Positions 1 to 15,401 of a stretch of 64,000 bases of DNA are shown piece by piece. Under the pieces are notes generated by a model. That model had not been told where the DNA came from and made no database searches. It saw only the letters and a program-made list of their open reading frames with translations. The translations under genes and the position numbers were made by a program. The DNA is from Brachypterus glaber (lineage: Eukaryota; Arthropoda; Insecta; Coleoptera; Kateretidae): assembly GCA_958510825.1 (NCBI GenBank), contig OY294046.1:4030001-4094000 (forward strand), in the 5' to 3' direction. Positions within the stretch are counted from its first letter, which is position 1, and each line of letters begins with the position of its first letter.

Positions 1-54
1 GACACTGCGAAGTCACTCTTAACTACCGTAGAATTTGTCAAACTGAATGTGTAA

Positions 55-357
55 AAATCATTAATCGGAATAAATTCAGTTATGACTCATCAACGTTGAA
101 AATAAACACAGAAACATAGGCTTACGGAATAATTTTGCCGAATTATGAGGGAAATTTTTATAAAGGTCACTAAATCGAAACATTTGACGACTAATTTTTT
201 ACACACAACAATATTGAATATACATATTACCTATAAATATGTAAATATATCGGTGTTTTTCGAAGAAAATAAAAATGTAAATATTTAAAACCTCGCGTCA
301 ACGATAGAATCGACGCGGCGCCTATGCGAGCACTGAAAATTCGCCGATGACTGGTGA
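55..357 (+). repeat. Dispersed 300-bp repeat (copy 1 of 2)
   Basis: Almost identical to 29668-29962 in the same orientation, sharing the run from ATCATTAATCGG to GCCGATGACTGG. No open frame and no clear inverted ends. It lies in the FAM184A-like intron after exon 8. Confidence 0.8.
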
Positions 358-417
358 TAATACAGATACTTAAAACACCTAGAAAACCACAAGGACTTAA
401 GTGTATTCCAATCTCAC

Positions 418-730
418 CTGATTTTTTGTTCAGCTTCTCTCCTAGATTTCATCAGCTGTTCAGCTTGTTGTGCAATCTCGTTATTTAATACTTGGACGCC
501 CCCTTCTAAGGTATCTATATTATTTTGTAGATCGTCTATTGTAGAGTCTTTACTATTCAGTTCGTTTTTTAGACTGTCAATTGTTTTCAGAAGTTCGATT
601 TCGCGCGCATTGTGAGATTTTTGTTGCGTGTAAAATTGCTCTTCCAGGGTTTTGTATTTTGTGACGTACTCGTCTTCGACTAGGTCTATGGCTTGGCTTT
701 TTTGATTTATTAGGTTTTCCCATTGAGAAT
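418..730 (-). CDS. FAM184A: FAM184A-like exon 8
   Basis: 313 bp, acceptor TTTACAG at 731-737, donor CAG/GTGAGA at 417. It encodes 103 residues, SQWENLINQKSQAIDL through SRREAEQKIR, matching the FAM184 coiled coil that ends with IRSESNQQIR in the human protein. It leaves two bases (AG), so at least one more exon lies beyond the left edge. Confidence 0.82.
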
Positions 731-3700
731 CTGTAAAATAAAAATACAATCCAATTAAAAAACAAGGTTCTTGCCTCTGAAATAGTATATTACATAACTA
801 GTGTGGAAAGTGACATATTTCACGCGAGTGGAAAGGCTTACGAACGAGCCGCCGGACGAGTGAGGAAACCCCACGAGTGTATGAAATACACTTTCCAACG
901 AGTTATGTACACTATTTTTCCTACGATCCCGAAAAAATATGAAGTTTCTTATTTTAAAATTTTCTAATTTTTATTAATTTTTAAGAAAAGCAAAGCACAA
1001 AATAATTATAAAGAGGATACATATTTATATATGTAGGTATGTCAAACAGGAAATATGATTTTCATTTAGCTTTAGTTTTCCTTGGTTTTATATTTAATAC
1101 AATACATAGCTGTTTAATGGGTTGCCTATTCCTAAATAAATGCAAACTTTTAATTAATTTAGATTTCTGTGGTTATGCTGCCATATAAGACAGTAAAATT
1201 GTACTGTTTTACATTTCATAAGAAAAATACTATGTATTTTGATGTTTTTTATGTAATGTAAGGTAACTAAATAAAAAATTAAGTAATTTTTATAAGATCT
1301 AGACTAGACAGTAATGGTCAAAATAGTAACGGTATAACTATAGTTTCTATTTTTGACATGAAAAACAGAAATATTTGGATTAAAACACTTAAAAGATATA
1401 AAAGGCTGTGGTGAAAGGTGGAAAATGGTTTATAAAACAAGGTGAATAAAATTATAGTAGAATCTACGAGGTAAATATCTAAATAATATTAGGCAAACTT
1501 CCATACATAAATATCCCACGTGTGTGATATAAAAATATCAAACGAATGCGATATGAGGCGTTTTCTAAAGAACAAAAGAGTTTGCTAAATGTTATTTTCA
1601 TAGAGGATCGTAGGAAAAAAAGCTTTACCCCTGTCGGAAATTTTGACAACTAAAAAAAGCGCCCTTGCATCTGCAGGATTCTCAATTGTACCGCTAAATT
1701 TACCCAAAAGTTGGGTAAATTAATTACTAATAAATTTGCTGTCTTAAAAAAAGGTCAAGGTCATCGCCTTTGCAAATTTTCCAACTTTATCACTCAATTT
1801 TCCCAACTAATAAATTTAATGACTAAAAAAAAGCTCATCGCCTCTACAAATTTTTCTAACTAGCCAACTTTCAACACCATAATTATGTGCGTAATGTAAA
1901 GAACTGAGAAAAACCATATTTTGTGGAAAAGCCCTTGCCAAAAGGGTAGGGTAAGGCATCAAATGGTGGGTTAGATGAAAATTGAAGATATTTTGGAGAG
2001 AGCGCTGGGATTAAGAACAAAGACATGAATGGAGTATTGCACAAAAATAATAAAGGATAAAGGATGTAGATTTTTTAGGAAAATGACAGAATTGGCAGAT
2101 ATTTTGAATGGAGTATTGTAAAAATGTCATAGACAAGGAAAGACCTCCAAAGCCGTTGCGGAATACTGTGATAAATGTGCCTAGCGCATCTGAGATAAAC
2201 TTGCACATGCGCGCTACTATTGTTGTTTTTGACGAGTATTTTTTAACCTTAGTTTTGTGTGTCAAATAAAAATTGTAAAAAATTCAACAAAAAACAATAA
2301 ATATCTACGAAGAAACGTCGAAATAGTTTTTTAAAATTATTTTATAAGAATTTTTCGAGGTGTGTTTGAGTTTCGGGATTTTGTACACCTACTTTGAGTA
2401 CACCAGGGATTGACCCTTTGCTCTTTATAAAGCAACAATACAGGTTAGGTTTAAAGATATAAACAAATTCAGCAAAAAAAACAATTAAAACACAGTAGAA
2501 GTCGAAAAATGAACAGAAACAAACGACGATCTGACAGTACTGACATTATAAACAAACTACTAATAATTCGTCACCCCAGCATTGGTTTGCCATATCTCTA
2601 TTTTAGGACATTTTAAGATTTTTACTGGGGAATTTTTTGAGATAATACAAATGAATACTAGGGTGATGGATTGTTTTACGACCGACAGCTTTTCACAGCT
2701 GATAGAGATGCGTACTGCGCAAGGTCAGACATATTTCGTTACGTCATTTCGCTGCCCCGTTCTGTCACAAAATAATCTTGCGCAGGCTGAACTAATGGTT
2801 CTCTTTCCTTCTCTATGGAAAATGTTTGCTAGGACCTAAATTTCTTCTAGGGACTCACCCAATTCTGCTCTATGTTGTTGAATCAGCGTTTCAATTTTCT
2901 CTTGCGATTCAATTTCCATTTGTTCTTTGACTTGTTCCAATGTGGTTCTTAAGTTACTCACTTCTTTTTGACAGTTTGTTTCAATTTCTAATACCTTTTC
3001 TTCATTTTCTTGGTTTATTTTGTCTGAAAAAAAAAATACTGTATCATTTGATTCCCTAAAAACTAAGACTAGTTTCAAATATTTACAGAAAGGTTTGGAC
3101 TTCGATCAATGTAACTTTTGTCCCATTTTAAGAAAGATGTTCTAGTTTATTAAGTTATTTAATGATCGATTTTATTGATGTCACCAGACTGCAAAATACA
3201 GAAATACAGGATAGGTGAAGCAATTTTGCATTATATAGTTTTGGCCACAATTTCTATAGCGCAGGTGGGATGAAGATTATCTCCAAACTCATTAAAATAG
3301 CTTTATGCAATACATACAGATAACAAGACAATTACCAGCTTTATTTTAAATAGATAAACTCAATAATAACCCCCGCGTGGCTTTTACTTTATTGAGTGGA
3401 TAATTATTTATTTTACCCACTCAACTGTCACTTGTCAAATTATTTTCTTGTAAATGTCATTAAAATTTTTAATAAAAATATGAATTCCTAAGCTATTTAT
3501 TGGATAAAACCTTGTATGGCACTCATTGGTAAACCGATATTGCACTCTCGAAAATTAACCTGCTTGGCTGACGCCTCGCAGGTTAATTTTCTCATGGGCA
3601 ATATCACACTTTACCCACTAGTACCATAAATAACTATTAAATCGTTAGGCAACCGGTTGGAGAAAGAGCTTACTTAAAAGAATGTCTGCATGTACCGTAT

Positions 3701-6700
3701 AATTAGTATATTTCGTAACGAGTAAGCGACTTTAGTCCTTAATGCACGAGAATGAAGTTTTTTTGACGACGCGAAGCGAAGTCAAAAAATCATTCGAGTG
3801 CACTAAGGACTTGTCGCAAACGAGTTGCGAACAACATTTTTCGTTCGATCTACAGTCTAGACTCTTTAAAAATGTATATTTTAAAGAATTACCTGTGTTT
3901 AATTTTGACATTTCAACATTTTATAAACGTCAAACGACTTTTGTCAAAATGAAAGCTATGTGTACTCGTTTGGGTAAATGAGTGTGCATAGTTGTCATTT
4001 CATTCAAATATGCACTATGTATTCGTGCGATAGAAATATATCCTAACGAGGATATATAGTGAACATTAGGGTGCCCAGGACCTATGGAATTGTTTGGGTC
4101 CCACACCTCAAAATTATTCCTTTAGGTGAAAAAACAACCCTGATTTTTTTTTAAATGTTTAAAAAAATATTTAGAGGTCGCGCCCGGCGCTTTTTTGAAC
4201 AGAAAATCATGTGAAGGGTTTGTATTTTTTTAAGGATATAAAAACATTGATATTGGACATTTATGAAACAAAAAAGTGTTTTTGGATAATAAAGGAATAT
4301 TCTTAATTTTTATGCCCGCCTACAAAAATTAAATAGCTTTTTTATGGGGTAAAAATGCTAAAATTTCACGCGTAAGGTTAATAAAGGCTAGAAAAAAATG
4401 CACTTAGAAATTTTTCCAATTAGTCCTTTTCTTTTTGGAGTATTCTTCTATATGTCAGAATTCAGGAATTGTATTTAATTTTTTGAAAAAAAGTACAGGG
4501 TGTCCAAAAAATAATAAAATATCTCAATAAAAGTTAAAAAATGCATTAAATTGCCATAAAATATTAATTTTGTAGCCTATAAATAAAAAAATATTTCAAA
4601 ATGCCCTATATGTTATATTATGTAATAAAATTGTAGAATATGTATTTATTTTTGTTTAAAAAAAATACTAAACCCTGCCTTTATCCATTACTACGTTAAA
4701 AAATATATTTGTTCGCTTTTTATTTTACTGTATTTAAAAAAGCAATATTTGCTTCAAGTAGTAGAAAAACATCGAACAGAGTTTTCATCCTCGAGGATGA
4801 TCAAGCAAATCATCTATAATAGCTGGATTTAATATTTCGTCTGACTAGTTTTATACTTAGTTAAAAAAGATATTTTTACTTTCTTTAATTCTTATGCAGA
4901 CAGTACTATAATACCGTGCGGTTCAAAAGCCCCCCCCCCTCTTAACTTTTGAGCTAGTTGAGATATCGATTTCAAATTTGAAACAAATAAGAAAATTCAA
5001 GCTATCTTTTCGCATATATTTAATATTTCCAGCTCTTAAAATGTAGGCAGAGGGGCATTTGGGGAAATTTGCTTCACCCAGTTACATAAATAAACACATT
5101 TCAAAGCAATTTGTACATATTATTATATATTTTGGCCAAATATCATCTCTTTTATCGAAATAAAGTGATTTTTTTACACTTTATGAGATTTGTTATTTTT
5201 TTTTGGACATCCTGTTCTTTTTCTTAAAAAAATAAATATGGGGCGTTAATTGGTGCTTATTAGTAATTCCTAAAAAAAAATGGCCCATGAGAAAAATTTC
5301 TAAGTAACCTTTTTTGTAGCATAAATTAGCTTCATACGTCAATTTTTACCATTTTTAAACTCTAGCAAAGCCATTTTTTTATGTATAAGGGTAATTTTTT
5401 TATTGAATATTCTCTTACTATTCAAAAACAATTTCTCTCCCCAAAATCGCCCGATTTCAAAGTTTTTATACTTAAATTATAATAAAAAGACTTTACATGT
5501 TTTCTCTCTCAAAAAACCGCCGGGCGCGACCTCTAAATATTTTTTTAAAAATCTGAAAAAAATTGAGGATTAGTTTTTGATCTAAATGAAAAGTTATAGG
5601 GGGTGGGACCCTAAAAAAGTCCATTTTTTTAATTTTCATTGGGCACCCTAGTGAACATGCATTTTTCATTATTTCGTGTACACTAGTTCGTACGAAAAAC
5701 GCCTAGTAACAAAAGCTTGTTTTTTGGGGGCTTTTGTTACCTACCTACCTATTTCAGTATCATGTTGTATGATTAATTTTTCATATTTTTCATGATGTGT
5801 CATATCAATTTTGTCCATTAATCTACGTAGTTCCAGGATATCTTGATCTGTGGAGGTTTGTGTCCTGACTATTTCCTCGTGGTAATAGGAGTCCTTATCT
5901 GCAATAGCTTTCTTTAAAGATGTTATCTGATAAATAATAAAATACCCTATTAACTATAGGATTAGGTTTCAGGAATAACGTTAGAGGAAATGCGCCTAAT
6001 TTCGGATGGTTTCCAAATTTCGGATAGTAGTGTATTTAAGATACTGTCTGCAAAGGTAAACAGAAACCTACTTTTATGTGAAGCCAAAAGTCAAACTAAA
6101 TCCGTCCTGTAATATGATAACGGTAGAGCTTCTCCCCTTTAAATGGCAGCACAAATCGTTTATATTGCAAATGGCAGTTTTGTGCTCAGTTGCATTATTA
6201 TGCTTGTTTATTTTATAAATAATCGTTATAAAAGTTCGTGATTCTGTCTTGGGTAAGTTATGATGTTAGTTAAGTTGATCCACTATTCATAATTAAGCAA
6301 TTTGAAAACGTAAACATTCTACAAATTTCTAATCTAAAAAGCAGAAAGTTGCCTAATAGACCATTTTTGTGCATTTGATTCCCAATTTCGGATATCCGCA
6401 AGGTAATTATTATTCAGGATAACCAACCATTAATTATTCTTTTTATAATGATACAACAAACTAAGATAAACAATTTTGAAAAAACGAAAATTACCTAAGA
6501 TACTAAGATATTCGAAATTGGGAATCTAAAATTATAGTTCCTATAGTATTTCGTAGAAAATCGCTTAATGATTAAATTACGTCTTAAATGTGAAGGAATA
6601 ACAAGAAACATAAGCAATGGGATCCAGATCTACTCTTGAAAAAATTTTTTCGGATATGTCCGAAATTAGGAGCCCTTTTTTAAATGCACAAAAATGCGCT

Positions 6701-7317
6701 GATTTTTTTTAACCGTGTTTTTTGGAAAAAATAAACTGTAATAAAATTGCTTTTATAATAAATCATGGTTCGCTATAATAAGTTGTATCTGGTTATATAA
6801 AAAAATATCAAAAAGTAATACCGAGTATTAAATATTGAATACATTGTAAATGGTATCCGAAATTAGGCGACTTTCCTCTATATTGTTCTTCAACACCAAA
6901 GGGTATAATATCTGGCGACTTAATATGAATGAAAAATGATGAAACACCGTGACAGTGAATGATCTTCTTTTGCTTAAACTTAAATTGTGACTTTTCAGTG
7001 GATTTAAATGAACTTTTTACTCGTAATTTGGACAATACCAGACGTGGTCATACATTCAAACTTTCACGTGAACTTTTTTTTACCACTATCAGGCAATATT
7101 TTCTACCTAATCGTGTCTTTAGCTCCTGGAACTCTCTAACTGAATCAACTATCTCCGCCTCATCAGTAAATTCTTTTAAAAATCGTTATGATGGTAGACA
7201 TCAATCTTTTATTTTATATTAAATGTTTCAATTTTTATATTTCATATTATCTATTTATATTTGTAATAATACTTGGGCATAATAGGCATTAATACCTCCG
7301 CCTTTTTGTACTAATAG

Positions 7318-7381
<64 letters not shown>

Positions 7382-10300
7382 ATAATAATAATAACATAAA
7401 TCGAAAACCAGGACCCAGGTAGCAAAATAACATGACATTTACGTGAAAGCCACGTTAATATGTGACATGTGATGTTAAGATTGTAGTCTCATTTAACAAG
7501 AATGTAGCACGGTGGGGATGTCCTAAGTCCGCCCCTAATAACATCACACAATGACATCCCGAAAATAACGTGTTTGTGACATCATAAATCCACATTCCTG
7601 TTATATCTAATATCTTATGGATGCCGTTACTGGTACTTTAATGTTTAAATAATATCCTAGGATATTAGCTTTTTTTAAATAAAACCATTAAAAACGCTAT
7701 AACCCTATAAAAAAATCGGATTTAAAATCAATCAGTAATTGAAACAATCACAGATTGAAAAAGATAGATTCTAAATACGAAATTGCAGATTAAGCGGAGA
7801 ATATATTCCTTTAATCCGTGTCCGTGGTCTTGAGAAGCCCGGCAGTCCCCTATCCATTGGAAATCGTATAATGTGTATACAATTTCCTTATAATAATTTA
7901 CTCTATCAACATCATCTTATATCGATTTTTTTGCTTCGAACGTCGGTGAGAAGCAAAATAACATGATATTCACGTGAAAGCCACGTTAATATGTGACATG
8001 CGATATATTCACAGCTTTGCTAAATATTTGTTATTAAATAACATGTTTGTCACGTCACACGTGTTACGTTGCAAATGTGATGTTAAATACATGTTATTTT
8101 TCAATATTATGTGATGTTATGATTTAGTTTAAAAATACACCCAAAAGTGATGTTAATTTCTTGTAATATAACATCCCTTGCTACCTGGGGACCTAAAGTA
8201 AATAGATATTTACTATCGCTATAATAATAATAATCATAATAATAGTACCTAATGAGAAAAACGGCCGCTCAAAAAAAACAGAAGACGATTTAAAATAGTG
8301 CAAAAACACCATATCCATTGTGACTATAAACTTGTAATCATAAAAAAGTTAGTAGTTGTCTTTAATTTTTTTCATTAGTAATGACGACGGTCAGTAATGA
8401 ATCATTACTGACCGTCGTCAATAAACAATGCTTAACAACGGTCAATAATAAATAAGTTCACTTATTTTATTGGTTGTCAAGGTAAACAATCATTGACAAC
8501 GGTTAGCTAGCACTTAATTAGTAGAATAGTATATTCTATGGAATAGACAATATTCCGCGCGAGCGGAAAGTTTGTCATACGAGCCGGCAGGCGAGTATGA
8601 CGGTCCCGCGAGCGCGGAATGACTATTCCATACGTGTTGTAGACTAAACATTTTCTTCGACTGCAAAAATGAAACACTGTATGGCCTTTAACTGCGGACA
8701 ATGTTAAAAACAATGTTTTTTGTGCCTCGACATTGCAAATGCAACAAAACACATATTTTTAAATAAAGCAATTAATGTTATTTAATAATTTTATCAAATC
8801 AGTACTTAAAAAAGATTTTTATTTAATTTAAGCACATATTTACAAATTATAATGCAAAAATTGAAGGTTATGTCAGATTGCTCTGACAGGTATCAGGTTT
8901 ATATATTTAACAATAGATGGAGCAGTTTTAATTTTTTAAACTAAATTGATAAAAATCTGGTCAAATATTAAGAAAAACTAATAAACTTTATGTAATTTTA
9001 ACGCAAAACTTTAAATTGCATTAAATAATTCAATATTTCATGGTAAAAAATATATATTTTTGCTAATTTTGCTACAGTTTTTTTTACTTTCATAAACAAG
9101 AGATGGTACTGCATGTGCTCATTCTAACACTTGATACGGAATATTCATACCGTATTTAGAGCTAGAATGGATTCATTTTGTGTTTGAAAAGTGTGTGTAT
9201 TTGCTTACATTCTAAAGCAGTCGTAGAAAAATAGTTATTTATATACCAAGGGACTAAACTGGCTGTTTTAGTCCCGCTGCATTAGTGTTTCCTGAGCGAG
9301 CGTAGCGAACGAGGGAAACAGAAATGCAAGGGACTAAAACAGCCAAGTTTAGTCCTGAGGTATATACACTATTTTTTGCAGGACCAAACATAATTTAGGT
9401 AGGTAGATAAAATTAAAATAAAAACCACGCGTTTAAAATCGGTTGTTTTATTTTCGTAATTTAATCAAGATGCCTGTAAATTGCGAAAAGTCAGTTTCAT
9501 GGCTATCGCGATTTCAATTGTTTTTTAATATGGTTGACACAAACGTCAAAAAAATGCACAAATATGATAAATTTTAAGTTATGTATAAATTGTTATAACA
9601 ATGTTATTTTTAAAGGTTTTCTTTGTTAAAATCAAATAAATTGGTTTGAATCGCTAATTTATTATTAAAAAACACCAAACCTAATTTTTGAACCAGCAAA
9701 GCACATAGTAAGTATAACATTTTAATATTATCAAGGTTGCCGTGATTTTTATTCCCTAGGGAGAAAAACGGAAGTTTAGTCCCGAAAATGAAAGAGTAAA
9801 ATTAGGTTTTAGTCTTGATCGTGCAAAAAAAGAATTATATATACGCAAGATTTCAAAGAATAACTCCCTAAAATAAAACAAAATTTGTTGATATACGACA
9901 AATGATTCAGAGTTATTGAAAATCAAACATGTGCCATACCTCTTTCAGACAATCCCTGAGTTTTTGGTCCCATTGTTGTCTCTCCTTTTCCATCACTTCA
10001 TCTTTTTCCTTCCGCAACGTTTCGACCGCGATGTGTTTCTCTTCAAGATGTATCTGTTCCAGTTCAGATTTCAGTCTTCCGCATTCCCTCAACAGTCTTT
10101 CTTCCCAATACATTGCTATTTCTATCCTTTTATGATTCAGGGTCTGTTGTAGCTGTCTCTCTTTGTCTAAAATTTCGTTATGGTGGACCCTTTGCATGTG
10201 TTGAAGGTTTTCTTTTTCAAGGTCGATAAGTTTTCGAAGGTTTTTCGTCTCGTTTCGGAGACTGTCTTCTGCATTTTTCATTTGTTCTTGTTGTTCTGTC

Positions 10301-13300
10301 AGTTCTTTTAGGGATTTTTGTTGGTCGACTGTTATATTTTTCAGGTGTTTTATTTCGACTTCGTAACCTTTTAAATTTTCTATCTGAAAATGAAATAAGA
10401 TGTTCCATTAATCTATATTTGCTTCTTGTTTCTTTTTCTTTGTTTAACCTCGTACTATTCTACTTAATTAAGCATCCCCTAAGTCCAGGACTTGTGTGGG
10501 CTAGTAGTAGAGGGAACCACCGGCTTATACTGACTTTCGAACCAGTTTCTAGGGAATGTCCGTTTCACTTAGCGCCTTCGCCAAATTTCAATTATTAATT
10601 AACTGAAAAAGGCAAATCGGCGCCAGTGAGAATCGAACTCACGATAGTAGACTTGCTATACATACGCGCTAGCCACTACGCTATGCCTCCCATAATCTTG
10701 TAAAGTACTATATAAAAAAATCAATTTTTTTTAGCCCAAATCATCTTATTTTTTCCTGAAACGTCGAGAAAAATAAGCAAAACAAACAATGATGTCTGTC
10801 TAGATTATGGACAAGAATTTTGTTTTAATTTGTAAATAGAAAGGTTAAGATTTAGGTATTTACTGTGAATATTTACATAATGTAATAATAACCAAACTAT
10901 ATAATGGGAGGCATAGCGTAGTGGCTAGCGCGTATGTATAGCAAGTCTACTATCGTGAGTTCGATTCTCACTGGCGCCGATTTGCCTTTTTCAGTTAATT
11001 AATAAATGAAATTTGGCGAAGGCGATAAGTGAAACGGACAATCCCTAGAAACTGGTTCGAAAGTCAGTATAAGCCGGTGGTTCCCTCTACTACTAGCCCA
11101 CACAAGTCCTGGACTTAGGGGATGCTTAATTAAGTAGAATAGTACGAGGTTAAACAAATAAACAAATATAACCGCTATAACCAAAACATTCCAATCTAAC
11201 GGTAAATATATTCAAATATTTATTTGGTATACCAAACGTATGACCAAAACTTTGGTAATTAAAACTGAAAGTCTTTATATCACTGTACGATAATACTGCC
11301 CTGCTAAGACAAGTTGTCCTATCTGCAAAAATTCACTTTGTGAGATAAGCACACCATTTTATTGCTTTACACTAGCCCCATGTGCTTACTAAAAAGAAAT
11401 GTCCTATCTAAAACCCAAATCCTAAAAATTAACCTAAGATGTTTGTCCTATGTGGAAAACTTTCAATGTTTTTTAAATAAAATTGTCCTAACTAGTCTTT
11501 ACTAGACGTATAAGTCAGGACTAGGACTAACTTTACAAATCTTAGTAATTTGATTGGACTTTTTAGATCATTTTGTCCTAACTTTCTCAGATAGAACAAA
11601 TGCATTTAGTATGACTATTTATTTTTCTGACAAAAAAATATATATTTTTTTCAAAGGATATCACGTATTTTTGATTTAAAATAAAGCAGAACCCAACGCC
11701 ATATTTATTTAAATATGTTTTCAAAAAGTGCAAACATAAACAATAAAACCTGCCATATCTCAAAACATCTAATTTGCAGATAGGACAACTTGTCTTAGCA
11801 GGGCAGAATAGTACCCGTTAAAATATATTAATTTTAATTTTTAGTTAATAAAAGTTGTCTGCAAAATTTTTTTTTTGACCCTTATGCATTTTTTTGCTAT
11901 TCGGTGCTTCCTGCCTCACCTGTTTCATCATATCTTCAGCCTGTTGCATCTTCTTTTCAGCCTCTTTGTACGCATCAGAAAGTCTTTGTTCTAGCGCACT
12001 GTCCTTTTCTTCCAATCTTTTTTTGCACGTCTGCTGTACTTCCCTTAGTTTCCACTCAAAATCATCCAGTAGCTGTTGCTCCTTCATTATATTCACCGTT
12101 CTCAGTTTTTCGAAATCCGCTTTCCATTTTTTCTCTATCTCTTGTTTTTGCTGCGCCGCCTGTTCCAGTGTCTCTACAACCCGCCTCTTTTCTTCTTCTC
12201 TTTCTTTTATTAGTTCCCGCTGTTTTTCTTCTAGTCTTTTTTTCTCCTGCGATAGATTTCTCAGTTCGTCTTCTAAGTCTTCTATTTTGTTGCGTAGCTG
12301 TCGGATGAGTTTTTCTAGGTCTTCTATTTTGCTTCTGGTTTCATTTTCGTATGTTGTTAATTTTTCTGAAACGAGAAAAAGTTAGAGTAAAACTAGATGA
12401 AACGTTGCAAGCACCCTGTCAAAACATCGGCACTATTGTACACTAGAACCATCTAGTTTGTAAAGTTCAAACTAGGTGTTTTGTTTGATTTTAAATTCTG
12501 TATCTTCTAGCAAAAAACTGTATATAACATTTTTTATAGGGCTTAAAAAGAGCTTTTATTTAAAATATAATTTTTTGAAATCGGGTTATAAATATATGAG
12601 ATATAAAAAAACCTTTTACTGCTTTAAACGCCAATATCTCGAAAACAATGCGTTTTAGGAAAACGTTGTTTATAAAATTTTTTGACCAATTTAAAATTAT
12701 CTTTTATATAAGTGCTAAATTAACCAAATACAATAATAATTGCCTTAATTATAAACAAAAAACGCTAAAAATAGGAGTTTTACCCTATTTTTATCCCCTT
12801 ACCCCCAATCGTTTACCCCCAAAATCTAATCAGCTTTTCGGAATACGATAAGAAACAATATGCAAAAAACCGCAATTCGATATCCCATGTAGAAATGGAG
12901 TTAGAGAGTTTACACCCAGACAGACAGACAGACAGACGCAAATTTTTTTTTTACTGATTTCGACTCTGAATGGTCTAAAACGTCGAGAAATGAAAAAAAC
13001 GTGGTCAAAGATTTTGACTTATTATGCCTTGCGGTCCAAGAGTCACCCCCCTCCTTACTTCTGAACGAGTTGATATATTAACCTTAAAACTCATAAATAA
13101 GACAACTTAAACTATCTTTTCGCATATATTTGATATTTTGAGCACTTAACATGTGGGCAGGGAGGTATGTGTGGACTTTTTTTAATGGATACAATGTGAT
13201 ACATCATTTGAAAGCTTATAAAATTCTCTATTTGACCGTATATATTTTTAATTTTCCTAGACTCTTTGTTTAAAATATGTTGAAAATGGGTATTTTCGTT

Positions 13301-15360
13301 TAAATTTCTTTAAAAAAATAAAACAATTTTTGAAAAATGAGTTATTTTAAGTTGCAAAAACGTGAATTATATTTTTAAAATAATTTAATTGATGTAAATA
13401 AAAAATTACAAAAAAAATCTTAAAAAATCGTTCCAGATTTGAAGTCAACTCGTTCAAAAGTTAAGAGGGCGGTGACTTTTGGACCGCGCGGTACATCTTT
13501 AAGGGGATCTTTCTGCCTTCCACTTAAAATTTTTTTTGTAGCACTTTTTTATATTAAAGAAAAAATATATTATTGTAAATTTCTGTAGGTATGTTTATTT
13601 ATATTTAAAGAATACAAAAAAAATTGACTTTTAAAGTGACATTGTTTGCCATAATCTTTTTTGAAAAAAAACATCAAAAAACGGTGGTCGTCGCCATGAT
13701 TCCGGCCGTTTAGATCAAATGAAAAAAAAAAAGGGATATTATTCAGTATTGAAGTCGCTATTGAAGTTGCTATGGCCCTACAAAACGGCGGACGTTTTTT
13801 AAAAAAAGATATAAATAATTTTCAAGAAAAACGTCTGCCATTTTCTTATTTTTTGGCCAAAAAAATTTCTTCTAGGTAGGGCTATAGCGACTTCAATACT
13901 GAATAATATCCCGCTTCTTTTTTTAGTCGATCCAAACGGCCGAAATAATGTCACCACCATTTTTTGATATAATTTTCAAAAAAAATAATTCATGGCAAAA
14001 AATGACACTTTAAAAATCTAAAAAAAAATGTTTTCTTTAAATATAAATAAACATACCTACAAAATTTTACAATGATATCTTGTTTTTATTTCTATGTAAG
14101 AAAAAAGTTTAAAAACAAAATATTTTTAAAATTTGAAGGTAGAAATAATTACCCTCTTTTTCTGCGACATTTTCGACTAGTTCAGTGTTTCTCCTTCTGT
14201 AGTTTTCCAGGTCATTTTCCAGATGTCGAATTCGTTGTCGAATGAGTTCCGTTTCCTTATGGGCCGCACTTAATTCCGCTTCCAAACCTAAATATTTACG
14301 AAAAATAAATGTTCAAATTTATTAAACCGTGAAACATTTTCTTTGATGTATATAAAATATTGTTCGAATAACAAAGAATGTGGAATATTTACAGTAAATT
14401 AATTTTCAAAAACATCAAACTAAATTTTGTATTTATTATTCCATCAATCTATTTTCTAATCATCGTGTTATTGGTAGACTGACAGTTTCGGGCTGCTGGC
14501 CCTCCTCAATACCAAGAGTCAACTCTACACGCTGATTAAGAAAACGTTTTTAGACTTTACTCACAAAAGGAATATAGCCATTAGATTGATGTAGACTTGT
14601 GCGCCATCTATTTCTAGATGTAGACAACTACTCATAACTCTCCTAGTCTGGAGACTTTGAATGGTAGCAAGTTGAAGACTAGAAAATAGATTGATGGAAT
14701 AATAAATTAATATTTTTTGTAATTTTTTTTAAAATTAAAAATTTCTGTCCTTACTAAATCTTGTATGTTGTGAAAAATCACCGCTTTGTCAAATTTTACG
14801 CGACTACAGGGTATCTATTCTCGGGCTCGAGAGAACTTGAACAATTTTCGTAGGAAGGGAACTGATCACATCATATCAAAGTTCCCGAAAATTATAAAAT
14901 GCTATTCTTGAACAGTAGTGAGCGTGATGGGATCTCTGCAGCCGGCTGCAGCGTTGCCAAGTATTTTAGCGGATTTTAACCAATCAGATTATGCGAAACG
15001 AGTTTGCGTGCGCAGGCTGTAATTATTTTCATTATTTGTAAACAAGTTTCTGTGGTTTGAATAATTTTTATAATTAATATCTAAAAATTAATGTGTAAGA
15101 AATGAGAATAAAAACAGAAAAAGATCTGCGCCCACCAGCAGCCAACAAAAAAAAAATACTTTAAAATTTTATTCAGCACAACCCTCTTGTCAATAGTGGG
15201 CTGTTTAGCCCTGAATTCACTATAATTTTTTTGTTGGAAAGTTGGAAAGGGTCGGCCCTAGCCAACACTTCCTGTTATTCGTTCTCCATTTGATCTTCCG
15301 CATCTTGCAGATCTCCCAAAAGGGCAACAGCCCCCACAATTTCCAAATCGTCCATCGTTA

Positions 15361-15401
<41 letters not shown>

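Noticed and set aside
10619..10978. Two tRNA genes in head-to-head orientation
   Set aside because: T-arm and boxes are good, but the acceptor stem does not pair and a common SINE body follows each head.
11894..12385. 163-codon plus-strand frame rich in S, F and C
   Set aside because: It is the antisense of exon 4 of the FAM184A-like gene; the lack of stops follows from the E/K-rich sense composition.
12391..12412. TGAAACGTTGCAA in R12 as a further hammerhead
   Set aside because: GAAAC-like word present, but no CTGANGA core or stem II upstream in either R12 copy.
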